A stretch of DNA of 64,000 bases. Origin: Streptomyces sp. WM6386. Its GTDB lineage: Bacteria; Actinomycetota; Actinomycetes; Streptomycetales; Streptomycetaceae. The stretch is taken from assembly GCF_000972385.1 (NCBI RefSeq), contig NZ_JXTE01000026.1, positions 1-64,000 on the forward strand, written 5' to 3'. The position numbers and the translations under genes were made by a program. The stretch's first letter is position 1. Each line of letters opens with the position of its first letter. Below the pieces are notes generated by a model, which saw only the letters and a program-made list of their open reading frames with translations, had not been told where the DNA came from and made no database searches. Positions 34,179 through 41,528 of the stretch are shown piece by piece.

Positions 34179-35450
34179 ATGTCCGACCTCTGGCAGCGCG
34201 TCCGCGGCTGGCGCGGGTCCGTCCCGGGAGGGACGGCCGGCATCCGGCTGGCCGTGCTGACGTCGATCGACGCCGTCGGCACCGGCGCCTTTCTGGCCGT
34301 CTCCGTGCCCTTCATCACCCGGTCCGTCGGCCTGTCGGAGGGGCAGCTCGGACTCGGTCTGACCGTGTCCGCCGCCATCGCCCTGGCCACGGCGATCCCG
34401 ATCGGCGTCCTCGCCGACCGGATCGGCCCCAAGAAGGTCCTGGTCTGGCTGAGCGTGTGGCGCTGCGCCTGGTTCGTGGCGTACCCGTTCGTCCAGAACC
34501 TGTGGCAGTTCCTCACCGTGGTGTGCCTGCTCGGCCTGGTCGACAAGGCGTCCGCGCCGATGTCACAGGCCCTGGTCGGCCAGGTGACGAAGGCCGAGGA
34601 CCGGGTCAGGGCCGTCGCGATCCTGCGGTCGCTGCGCAACGTCGGCTTCACCGTCGGCGCCCTGCTGGGCGGCATCGGGCTGCTCATCGACAACCGGGCG
34701 GGCTACGCGGCGATCCTGCTGCTCAACGCCGCCTCGTTCGCCGTGCTCGCGATGCTGGCCGCCCGGCTGCCGATCCTCAGCGCGCCGGCGAAGAGCCTGC
34801 GCCGACGGTTCTCGGTGAGCGTGCTGCGCGATGTGTCGTTCCTGTCGTTCACGGGGATCAACGCCGTGCTCACCATGCACATGACCCTGCTGAGCATCGG
34901 CATCCCGCTGTGGATCGTCGGGCACACCGACGTGCCGTCCGCGGTGATCGCCCCGCTGGTCGCCGTCAACACCGTGCTCGCGGTCGCCCTCCAGGTGCGG
35001 GCCAGCCGCGACACGGACACCATGGCCGGCGTGGCACGCGCCCTGACGCGGGCGGGGCTCTCCCTCGCGCTGTGCTGTGTGCTGCTCGTCGCGGCACCGA
35101 AGCTGCCGGTCGTCCTGGCCGTCGGCGTGCTGCTGCTGGCCATGATCGCGCTGACCGGCGGTGAGCTGTTCCAGTCCGCCGGCGGTTGGGGCGGCTCCTA
35201 TCTGCTGGCGGCGCCCCAGCAGGAGGGCGTCTATCTGTCGGTCTTCTGGCTCGGCGTGGCCGTCCAGCAGATCGCGGCGCCGATCCTGGTCAGCCTGGTC
35301 GTCACGACCGGCACCACGGGCTGGGTCGTCCTGGCCGCCCTGTTCGCCGTCTGCGGTCTGGCGGCACCGCCCCTGTGCCGGTGGGCGCAGAAACGGGCGG
35401 ACAGCAGGCCGCAGCCGGAGCCCGAGCCGACGCCGGCCGAGGCGGTATAG
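34179..35450 (+). CDS. MFS transporter, probable exporter of the cluster product
   Basis: 423 residues from ATG 34179, with TTGAGGAAG upstream. It has about twelve transmembrane helices. The major facilitator loop 2-3 motif is recognisable as GVLADRIGPKKVLVWLS near residue 75, and a conserved Arg/Gly-rich segment (LRSLRNVGFTVGALLGG) lies in helix 5. It belongs with drug/peptide exporters and closes the cluster on the plus strand. Export of the product and self-protection are the likely roles. The cytoplasmic C-terminus is Pro/Glu-rich. Confidence 0.9.
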   Translation: MSDLWQRVRGWRGSVPGGTAGIRLAVLTSIDAVGTGAFLAVSVPFITRSVGLSEGQLGLGLTVSAAIALATAIPIGVLADRIGPKKVLVWLSVWRCAWFVAYPFVQNLWQFLTVVCLLGLVDKASAPMSQALVGQVTKAEDRVRAVAILRSLRNVGFTVGALLGGIGLLIDNRAGYAAILLLNAASFAVLAMLAARLPILSAPAKSLRRRFSVSVLRDVSFLSFTGINAVLTMHMTLLSIGIPLWIVGHTDVPSAVIAPLVAVNTVLAVALQVRASRDTDTMAGVARALTRAGLSLALCCVLLVAAPKLPVVLAVGVLLLAMIALTGGELFQSAGGWGGSYLLAAPQQEGVYLSVFWLGVAVQQIAAPILVSLVVTTGTTGWVVLAALFAVCGLAAPPLCRWAQKRADSRPQPEPEPTPAEAV

Positions 35451-35471
35451 CCATAGCGCTCCGCGGATCGA

Positions 35472-35497
35472 GGCCCGGCGGTCGCCCCCGCCGGGCC
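35472..35497 (+). terminator. Terminator of the biosynthetic cluster
   Basis: A perfect 10-bp GC stem (GGCCCGGCGG with CCGCCGGGCC, six-base loop) starts 22 bp past the MFS stop. It separates the cluster from the small peptide/malQ unit. Confidence 0.75.
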
Positions 35498-35646
35498 CGG
35501 TCGTGTCGTGGCCGCAGCGGGATCGGGACGTACGCAACAGAATGTGAGGAGATGCACGTTGTAGCCATTCGTACGTCTGCCACGGCGCCCACTGGGTAGG
35601 GCTGCGATAACCCGCAAGGTCGCCGTACTCGACAAGGAGGCCCCTC

Positions 35647-35877
35647 GTGGTCGCTCCCGCACAACCCCGCTCCAAACCCGTGGCGCAGCCGTCGTCCCTC
35701 GAACCCGAGCCGCACTTCTGCGTGTTCAGCGCGGAGGGCGCCTGCGCCGAGATCCCGCTGACCAGTGAGGCGCCGCTGCCCGACGCGGAGCCCCTCACCA
35801 GCGAGCCGCCACTCGCCGAAGCCGCACACCTGACCAGCGAGTCGGCGGTCTTCGAGCCGGACCTCGCGAGGCTGTAG
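35647..35877 (+). CDS. Small repeat-containing peptide upstream of malQ
   Basis: 76 residues from GTG 35647 with an excellent ribosome site (AAGGAGG, six-base spacing). The first 35 residues are Pro/Ser-rich with two cysteines (Cys25, Cys33). The rest holds LTSE at residues 38-41, 50-53 and 62-65, an exact 12-residue period, each followed by acidic residues (LPDAE, LAEA, VFEPD). The encoding DNA is a 36-bp degenerate tandem repeat. Its TAG touches the malQ ATG, so the genes are coupled. I do not recognise the family. It could be a regulator of malQ, a structural peptide, or a precursor of a modified peptide. Confidence 0.65.
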   Translation: MVAPAQPRSKPVAQPSSLEPEPHFCVFSAEGACAEIPLTSEAPLPDAEPLTSEPPLAEAAHLTSESAVFEPDLARL

Positions 35878-37965
35878 ATGGCGGCGCAGGGGTCGGCCGA
35901 ACCGCCTTCCGAGGACCTGTCACGCCTCGCCGAGCTGCATGGCGTCGCCACCTCGTACAGCCCCTCCCCGGACCGTACGGTCGCCGCTTCGGCCACCGCC
36001 GTCACCCTCGCCCTGGCAGCCCTCGGCGTCGACACCGGCCGCCCCGCGGCCGCGCTGGCCGCCCGCGAGCGTGAGCTGCGCGACCGGCTGCTGCCACCGA
36101 CGGTGGTCTGCTGGGGAGGCAGCCCGCCCGCGTCCCTGGGGAAACTGCCCAGGGGCACTCGGCTGCGGATCGAGACCGAACAGGGCGAGACTCGGGCCGC
36201 CGCCGACCAACTCCCGCCCGGCATCCACCGGTTGACCGCCACGGCGCCGGACGGCCGGGTGGCCGAGTCCCACCTGGTGGTCGCCCCCGCCCGGCTCCCC
36301 GCGGCCACCGGACGCTCCTACGGACTCCTCGTCCAGCTCTACTCCCTGCTCTCCCAGCACTCCTGGGGCATGGGCGACCTCGGCGACCTCACCGAACTGA
36401 CCGCCTGGGCCGGGCGGGCGCTCGGCGCCGGGTTCGTGCAGGTCAACCCGTTGCACGCGGCGGTGCCCGGCGCCCCCACGGACCCCTCGCCGTACCGGCC
36501 CTCCTCGCGGCGCTTCCCGGACCCGGTGCATCTGCGGGTCGAGGACGTGCCCGAGTACGCCCATGTCACCGACCGCGAGGCGGTGCGCTCGCTCGCCGAA
36601 CGGGCCGGGAGGCTGCGCGAAGCGGTGCTGGACAAGGGCGCGTTGATCGACCGGGACGCCGTGTGGGAGCTCAAGCGGGAGGCGCTGGAGCTGGTGCGCG
36701 AGGTGCCGCTCGGCCCCGGCCGGCGGGCCGCTTACGTCGACTTCCTCGCCGAGGAGGGCGAGGCCCTGGAGGACCACGCCACGTGGTGTGCGCTGGCGGA
36801 GGTGCACGGCTCGGACTGGAGCCGGTGGCCGGCCGGGCTGCGGGACCCCCGCTCGCCGGAAACGGCCCGCGCCCGCGCCGAGTTGATGGACCGCGTCGAC
36901 TTCCACTGCCGGCTCGCCTGGCTCACCGACGCCCAGCTCATCGCCTCGCAGCGGGCGGCGCGGGAGGCCGGGATGCCGGTCGGGATCGTCCACGACCTGG
37001 CGGTGGGCGTGCACCCCGGGGGCGCCGACGCCTGGGCACAGCAGGACTACTTCGCGGCCGGGATGTCGGTCGGCGCACCGCCGGACGCCTTCAACGCGCG
37101 CGGGCAGGACTGGGGACTGCCGCCGTGGCGCCCGGACCGCCTGGCCGCATCGGGCTACGCCCCCTACCGACGCCTGCTGAAAGCCCTCTTCCGCTATGCC
37201 GGCGCCCTGCGCATCGACCATGTGATGGGCCTGTTCCGCCTCTGGTGGGTCCCGCAGGGACACCCGCCGACCGAGGGCACCTATATCCGCTACGACGCCG
37301 AGGCGATGCTCGCGATCCTGGTCCTGGAGGCCACGCGCGCCGGGGCGGTGGTGATCGGCGAGGACCTGGGCACGGTGGAGCCCGGGGTGCGCGAGACGCT
37401 GCGCGAACGCGGGGTGCTCGGTACGTCGGTGCTCTGGTTCGAGCGGGACTGGGAGGGCGACGGCCGGCCCCTGCCGCCGGAACGCTGGCGTGCCGACTGC
37501 CTCGCCACCGCGACCACCCACGACCTGCCCTCCACCGCGGCCCGACTGACGGGCGAACACGTCGAACTCCGCTACCGGCTGGGCCTGCTGACCCGGGAAC
37601 TGGCGGAGGAACGGACGGAGGCGGCGGCGGACACCGGGGAGTGGCTGGAGGTACTGGCACGACTGGGATTGCTGCACGGCACCGGCGGCGGCCACAGCAC
37701 ATCGACGGAGGAGGCCGAGATCCAGGCGGTGCACCGGTTCCTGCTGCGTACGCCGGCGAGGCTGGTGGGGGTGTGGCTACCGGACGCGGTGGGTGACCGA
37801 CGGCCCCAGAACCTGCCGGGCACATGGGACCAGTACCCGAACTGGCGCCTGCCGATCGCGGACGCGGAGGGAAGGCCCGTGACGCTGGAGGGGCTGGCGG
37901 GTTCGCCGCGCCTGCACGGTCTGGTGGAGGTACTGCGCGGGCCTCGCACGGTCGGGCCGGGTTGA
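35878..37965 (+). CDS. malQ: 4-alpha-glucanotransferase (amylomaltase)
   Basis: 695 residues, GH77 family. The N-terminal extension (about 1-140) is the actinobacterial MalQ beta-domain; the catalytic barrel follows. Recognisable GH77 segments are VQVNPLHAAVPG, SPYRPSSRRFPDPVHLRVED, LRIDHVMGLFRLWWVP (nucleophile aspartate in RIDH), GEDLGTVEPGVRETL (acid/base glutamate) and TATTHDLPSTA. It transfers glucan chains between maltodextrins in the cytoplasm and serves glycogen/maltose metabolism. It starts at ATG 35878, immediately after the small-peptide stop, with GAGG eight bases upstream inside that gene. Confidence 0.95.
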   Translation: MAAQGSAEPPSEDLSRLAELHGVATSYSPSPDRTVAASATAVTLALAALGVDTGRPAAALAARERELRDRLLPPTVVCWGGSPPASLGKLPRGTRLRIETEQGETRAAADQLPPGIHRLTATAPDGRVAESHLVVAPARLPAATGRSYGLLVQLYSLLSQHSWGMGDLGDLTELTAWAGRALGAGFVQVNPLHAAVPGAPTDPSPYRPSSRRFPDPVHLRVEDVPEYAHVTDREAVRSLAERAGRLREAVLDKGALIDRDAVWELKREALELVREVPLGPGRRAAYVDFLAEEGEALEDHATWCALAEVHGSDWSRWPAGLRDPRSPETARARAELMDRVDFHCRLAWLTDAQLIASQRAAREAGMPVGIVHDLAVGVHPGGADAWAQQDYFAAGMSVGAPPDAFNARGQDWGLPPWRPDRLAASGYAPYRRLLKALFRYAGALRIDHVMGLFRLWWVPQGHPPTEGTYIRYDAEAMLAILVLEATRAGAVVIGEDLGTVEPGVRETLRERGVLGTSVLWFERDWEGDGRPLPPERWRADCLATATTHDLPSTAARLTGEHVELRYRLGLLTRELAEERTEAAADTGEWLEVLARLGLLHGTGGGHSTSTEEAEIQAVHRFLLRTPARLVGVWLPDAVGDRRPQNLPGTWDQYPNWRLPIADAEGRPVTLEGLAGSPRLHGLVEVLRGPRTVGPG

Positions 37966-38062
37966 CGCGGGGGATCGGCGGATCCATGCCGTCCCCCTCG
38001 CGTCGCTCACGTATGGCACCCCGGGCGCGCGGGGCCATAAGGCATTCGATACTTTTGGGATC

Positions 38063-38329
38063 GTGGACAAGAAGAACGCCCTGCGCGCCGGTGCCCTGGC
38101 TGCCGGTACGACGCTGATGATGCTGCTCATGACGTCTCCCGCGCTCGCAGTCACCCGCGACGACGGCGACGACCCCGGTCCGGGCCTGAGCGTCATGGAG
38201 ACGCTGGGTCTCTACGTCGTGGCCCCGCTCGCGATCTTCGCGGTCATCGCCGGTCTGGTGATGGTCCTGGACAAGTCCCACCCGGAGCACCGGGTGAGCG
38301 CCAAGCCCAAGGCCGCCTCGAAGGCCTGA
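38063..38329 (+). CDS. Small membrane protein
   Basis: 88 residues from GTG 38063. It has an N-terminal signal-like helix (AGALAAGTTLMMLLMTSPALA, possibly cleaved near residue 29), a short Asp-rich exposed stretch, one membrane helix (LGLYVVAPLAIFAVIAGLVMVL, about 48-69) and a Lys-rich cytoplasmic tail. There is no good Shine-Dalgarno, but GATACT lies about ten bases before the start, so the transcript may be leaderless. Function unknown. Confidence 0.7.
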   Translation: MDKKNALRAGALAAGTTLMMLLMTSPALAVTRDDGDDPGPGLSVMETLGLYVVAPLAIFAVIAGLVMVLDKSHPEHRVSAKPKAASKA

Positions 38330-38342
38330 CCGCACGCTTCCA

Positions 38343-38383
38343 GGGGCGCCGGCCCCGCCCCGCACGGGGCGAGGCCGGCGCCC
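38343..38383. terminator. Long GC hairpin between convergent genes
   Basis: About 20 bp of complementarity (arms GGGGCGCCGGCC and GGCCGGCGCCC plus CCGCCCCG/CGGGGCG, with one bulge and one mismatch). It lies between the small membrane protein and the TetR gene and can end transcription from both sides. Confidence 0.75.
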
Positions 38384-38408
38384 TCGGTGTGTTCTCCCGC
38401 GCGCCCGC

Positions 38409-39029
38409 TCAGGGGCTCGGCGCGGTCAGATACCGCTGCACCGTCGGCGCCAGCCACGCCACGATCTCCTCGGGCGCCAGCGCCACCGCGGACGGGATCC
38501 GCAGCACATAACGGGTCAGCGCGAGGCCCAGCAGCTGCGACGACACGAGCGCGGCCCGCGCCGGGACCTGCTGGGGGTCCGGGCACGCCCGCTCGGCGAT
38601 CGGCAGCAACTGGTCCCGGAAGATGCCCTGCATCCGCTCGGCCCCGGCCGCGTTCGTCGCGCCCACCCGCAGCAGCGCCCTGAGTACCTCGTTCTCCTCC
38701 CAGGTGGCCAGGAAGTGCGTGACGAGCGCCCTGCCGACGTCCTTGCGGGGCAGCGCGCCCACGTCCGGCAGCCGCAGATCGATGGCGACCGCCGCCGCGA
38801 AGAGGCCCTCCTTGTTGCCGTAGTAGCGCATCACCATGGACGGATCGATGCCCGCGTCCTTGGCGATCGCGCGGATGGTGGCCCGCTCGTAGCCGTCGGC
38901 GGCGAAGCGTTCGCGGGCCGCGGTGAGGATCGCGCCACGGGTGGCGTCGGAGCGGCGGGGGGCGCCGGGGCCGGGGCCGGGACCGAGGCCGGGAGGCGTG
39001 GTCTTGGTGTCGCTGTTGCTGCCGTTCAT
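38409..39029 (-). CDS. TetR-family repressor
   Basis: 206 residues from ATG 39027-39029. A Gly/Pro-rich N-terminus precedes the TetR helix-turn-helix at about 25-70 (ILTAARERFAADGYERATIRAIAKDAGIDPSMVMRYYGNKEGLF). The C-terminal ligand/dimer domain (about 90-206) resembles the TetR_C class of drug or aromatic-compound sensors. It faces the flavin monooxygenase gene across a 127-bp region packed with TTTGCCAACA-type repeats, so it very likely represses both genes. Confidence 0.9.
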   Translation of the reverse strand: MNGSNSDTKTTPPGLGPGPGPGAPRRSDATRGAILTAARERFAADGYERATIRAIAKDAGIDPSMVMRYYGNKEGLFAAAVAIDLRLPDVGALPRKDVGRALVTHFLATWEENEVLRALLRVGATNAAGAERMQGIFRDQLLPIAERACPDPQQVPARAALVSSQLLGLALTRYVLRIPSAVALAPEEIVAWLAPTVQRYLTAPSP

Positions 39030-39050
39030 GTCTACGAGCGTAGGCCAACA

Positions 39051-39147
39051 TATGTTTGCCAACAAGTGTTTGCCAACAACTGTTGACTCTCTTCGGAGTC
39101 CTCGCTAGCTTCGTCAACAAGCGTCGGCAAACAAGCGTTGGCAACAG
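39051..39147. promoter_or_regulatory. TetR operator array
   Basis: TTTGCCAACA occurs at 39055-39064 and 39069-39078 (14-bp period). Inverted relatives GGCAAACA and GTTGGCAACA lie at about 39126-39146, right before the monooxygenase start. The paired direct and inverted copies suggest two TetR dimer sites, one near each promoter. Confidence 0.7.
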
Positions 39148-39156
39148 GAGGCCACC

Positions 39157-40608
39157 ATGAACGGCACCGCCACCCACCGCACCGTGATCGTCGTCGGCTC
39201 CGGGCCCACCGGCCTGTTCCTCGCCGGCGACCTCGCCACCGCGGGTGTCCCGGTCACCCTCCTCGAAAAGCGCCCCCACGAGATCAGCAACCTCTCCCGT
39301 GCCTTCGGTGTGCACGCCCGCACCCTGGAGCAGCTCGACGCCCGGGGGCTCGCCGACCAGCTGCTCGCCACCGGCGACACCATCACCGGCCTGCGCGCCT
39401 TCGACCGCCTCACCCTCGACCTGACCACGCTTCAGTCCCGCTTCCCGTTCATGCTCATCACCCCGCAGTACGAGGTCGAGCGGCTGCTGGAGCGGCGGGC
39501 GAGGGAGGCCGGGGTCGAGTTCGCGTACGAGAGCGAGGTCGTGGGGCTGCGACAGGACGCCGACGGGGTGGAACTGGAGGTGCGGGGCGCGGACGGGACG
39601 GTCGCCGTCCGCCGCGCGGCCTATGTCGTCGGCGCCGACGGACACCACAGCGCCGTACGCCGGGCGATCGGCCTGGACTTCCCCGGGGTCTCCGTCATCA
39701 AGTCGCTGTTCCTCGCGGACGTACGGCTCGCCGAGCGGCCCGAGGACGTGCTCACCGTCAACGGCGTGGGCGACTGCTTCGCGATGATCGCCTCCTTCGG
39801 TGACGGCTGGTACCGGGTCATGGGCTGGGACCGCCGCCACGAGGTCCCCGACGACGTCCCGATCGACCTCGACGAGGTCAGGGACGTCACGCGCCGCGCC
39901 CTGGGCGCCGACTACGGCATGCACGACGCCCGCTGGCTCTCCCGCTTCCACAGCGACGAACGCCAGGCGCCGCGGTACCGGGTCGGGCGGGTCTTCCTCG
40001 CCGGCGACGCCGCGCACATCCACTCCCCGGCCGGCGGCCAGGGTATGAACACCGGCCTCCAGGACGCGGCCAACCTGAGCTGGAAGCTCGCCGCGGCCGT
40101 GCAGGGGTGGGCGCCCGGCGGGCTCCTCGACACCTACGAGAGCGAGCGGCACCCGGTCGGCAGGGCGGTGCTGCGCAGCAGCGGCGGACTCGTCCGGCTG
40201 GCCCGCGCGCAGAGCCCGGCACTGCGCGCCGTCCGCGCCCTCGTCTCCGCCGTCGGCAACGCGGTCGGTCCCGCCCGGCGCAAGGCCCTGGGCCAGATCT
40301 CCGGCATCGGCTACAAGTACCCCGCCCCTCGCGGCGCCCACCGTCTCACCGGCACCCGTGTCCCCGACGTCGCCCTGGCGGGCGGCCGCCTGTACGAGGC
40401 CCTGCGCGGCGGCGGGTTCGTCCTGATCACCCCGGACTCGCAAGCGTACGAGGACCCGGGCACCCGCAAGGACCGGCTGACCGTGAAGCGCTGGGCGAGC
40501 GACCGTCGTACGACCGTCCTGGTGCGCCCCGACGGATACGTGGCCTGGGCGGCGGACGCACCGGACGCCACGGCGATCGAGAACGCGGTCGCCGCCGCCG
40601 TCGGGTGA
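39157..40608 (+). CDS. FAD-dependent aromatic monooxygenase
   Basis: 483 residues, PheA/TfdB-type flavoprotein hydroxylase. FAD-binding motifs: GSGPTGLFLAGDLATAG near residue 14 (dinucleotide fold), a DG fingerprint (VGADGHHSAVRRAIG) near 160, and GD-containing GRVFLAGDAAHIHSPAGGQGMNTGLQDAANLSWKLA near 280. A thioredoxin-like C-terminal domain is short and lacks cysteines. It uses NADPH and O2 to hydroxylate an aromatic substrate (rifampicin-monooxygenase-like enzymes belong here). ATG 39157 has ACAGGAGG close upstream. Control by the divergent TetR suggests induction by its own substrate. Confidence 0.92.
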   Translation: MNGTATHRTVIVVGSGPTGLFLAGDLATAGVPVTLLEKRPHEISNLSRAFGVHARTLEQLDARGLADQLLATGDTITGLRAFDRLTLDLTTLQSRFPFMLITPQYEVERLLERRAREAGVEFAYESEVVGLRQDADGVELEVRGADGTVAVRRAAYVVGADGHHSAVRRAIGLDFPGVSVIKSLFLADVRLAERPEDVLTVNGVGDCFAMIASFGDGWYRVMGWDRRHEVPDDVPIDLDEVRDVTRRALGADYGMHDARWLSRFHSDERQAPRYRVGRVFLAGDAAHIHSPAGGQGMNTGLQDAANLSWKLAAAVQGWAPGGLLDTYESERHPVGRAVLRSSGGLVRLARAQSPALRAVRALVSAVGNAVGPARRKALGQISGIGYKYPAPRGAHRLTGTRVPDVALAGGRLYEALRGGGFVLITPDSQAYEDPGTRKDRLTVKRWASDRRTTVLVRPDGYVAWAADAPDATAIENAVAAAVG

Positions 40609-40763
40609 ACGGGGGGTGGGGCGGCCCGAGAAGGCCTTGTGCCGCCTCGCCTGATGAGGGGGCGGTCTGAGTGGTGTCTTGCGCCGCCCCGCCAGGTGAA
40701 GGGCCGGCCCAGCGGTGTCTGAAGCGGGTCGGGTGAAGTCCTCTACGGTTCGGCAGTGCCCTG

Positions 40764-40822
40764 AAGGGGCGCGGGGCGTATCTATGTGCGGCTCCGCCGC
40801 GGGGCGCCGCCAGCCACGACGG
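40764..40822. repeat. Dispersed Streptomyces intergenic repeat, variant copy
   Basis: It starts AAGGGGCGCGGGG like the 32-bp repeat at 19040 and 44365, but continues TATCTATGTGCGGCTCCGCC and ends CCAGCCACGACGG. I recall this longer version from other Streptomyces intergenic regions. It fills much of the 260-bp gap between convergent genes. Confidence 0.65.
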
Positions 40823-40868
40823 CGCCGCGGACGGCCGACGGCACATCGCGGCACTTCCCGCGGAGCGC

Positions 40869-41390
40869 TCAGTGCGGAGGCGTCTGGGTTCCTGCCAGCA
40901 AGTGGCGGAGCAGGTCGGCCAGTTGGTCGGCCTGTTCGTCGGTGAGGACGGACATCGCCTGCGTCTCGGTGGCGAGGCCCGCGCCGACCGCCTCGTCGAG
41001 GACGTTCAACCCCTTGTCGGTGAGGGTGACTTGGAGGCCCCGGCGGTCGTGCGGGTCGGGGGAGCGGCGGAGCAGGCCCGCGCGTTCCAGCTTGTCGAGC
41101 CGGCCGGTCATGCCGCCCGTCGTGAGCATCAGCGTCGCGGAGAGCTCGCGAGGCGAGAGGGCGTAGGGCTCGCCGGCGCGGCGCAGGGTGGCCAGGACGT
41201 CGAACTCGCCGCGGGAGATCCCGTAGGGGGCGTACGCCTTCTCCATCCGGTCGCCCATCGCCCGTGACAGCCGGAAGATCCGCCCGAAGACCTCCATCGC
41301 CCGGGTGTCGAGGTCGGGCCGCACGGTGCCCCACTGCTCGACGATCGCGTCGACGGGATCCCTGGGGGGCTGCTGCGACGTGGCGTTCAT
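40869..41390 (-). CDS. MarR-family regulator
   Basis: 173 residues from ATG 41388-41390. The winged helix covers about 45-125 (SRGEFDVLATLRRAGEPYALSPRELSATLMLTTGGMTGRLDKLERAGLLRRSPDPHDRRGLQVTLT), with the DPHDRR wing typical of MarR. It faces the EamA transporter gene across a region with a perfect palindrome and three 15-bp repeats. It probably represses both and responds to a small molecule exported by the transporter. Confidence 0.92.
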   Translation of the reverse strand: MNATSQQPPRDPVDAIVEQWGTVRPDLDTRAMEVFGRIFRLSRAMGDRMEKAYAPYGISRGEFDVLATLRRAGEPYALSPRELSATLMLTTGGMTGRLDKLERAGLLRRSPDPHDRRGLQVTLTDKGLNVLDEAVGAGLATETQAMSVLTDEQADQLADLLRHLLAGTQTPPH

Positions 41391-41427
41391 GGGGTGAGTA
41401 TCCGCCCGCGAGCCGGTCGGCCGCAAG

Positions 41428-41477
41428 AAAGTAGCTTGCGAAAAAGTGGCTTGCAGGAAAGTTGCTTAGCGCTAAGC
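41428..41477. promoter_or_regulatory. MarR operator region: triple repeat and palindrome
   Basis: AAAGTAGCTTGC (41428), AAAGTGGCTTGC (41443) and AAAGTTGCTTAG (41458) form three direct repeats with an exact 15-bp period. The last overlaps the perfect 14-bp palindrome GCTTAGCGCTAAGC (41464-41477). The region is AT-rich and lies between the divergent starts. Confidence 0.75.
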
Positions 41478-41528
41478 TGCTTCCGAGTAAGTTAATTTCT
41501 GGCGTGCCACCGCATGAAGGGAACCGTC

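Noticed and set aside
35551..35599. A 15-codon frame (MHVVAIRTSATAPTG) before the repeat peptide
   Set aside because: The GAGGAG touches its ATG with no spacing, and nothing supports translation.
35647..35877. Calling the LTSE-repeat peptide a graspetide precursor
   Set aside because: No graspetide-type ATP-grasp gene is adjacent; the three ligases nearby look like free amino-acid ligases and end before a terminator. Kept only as a possibility.
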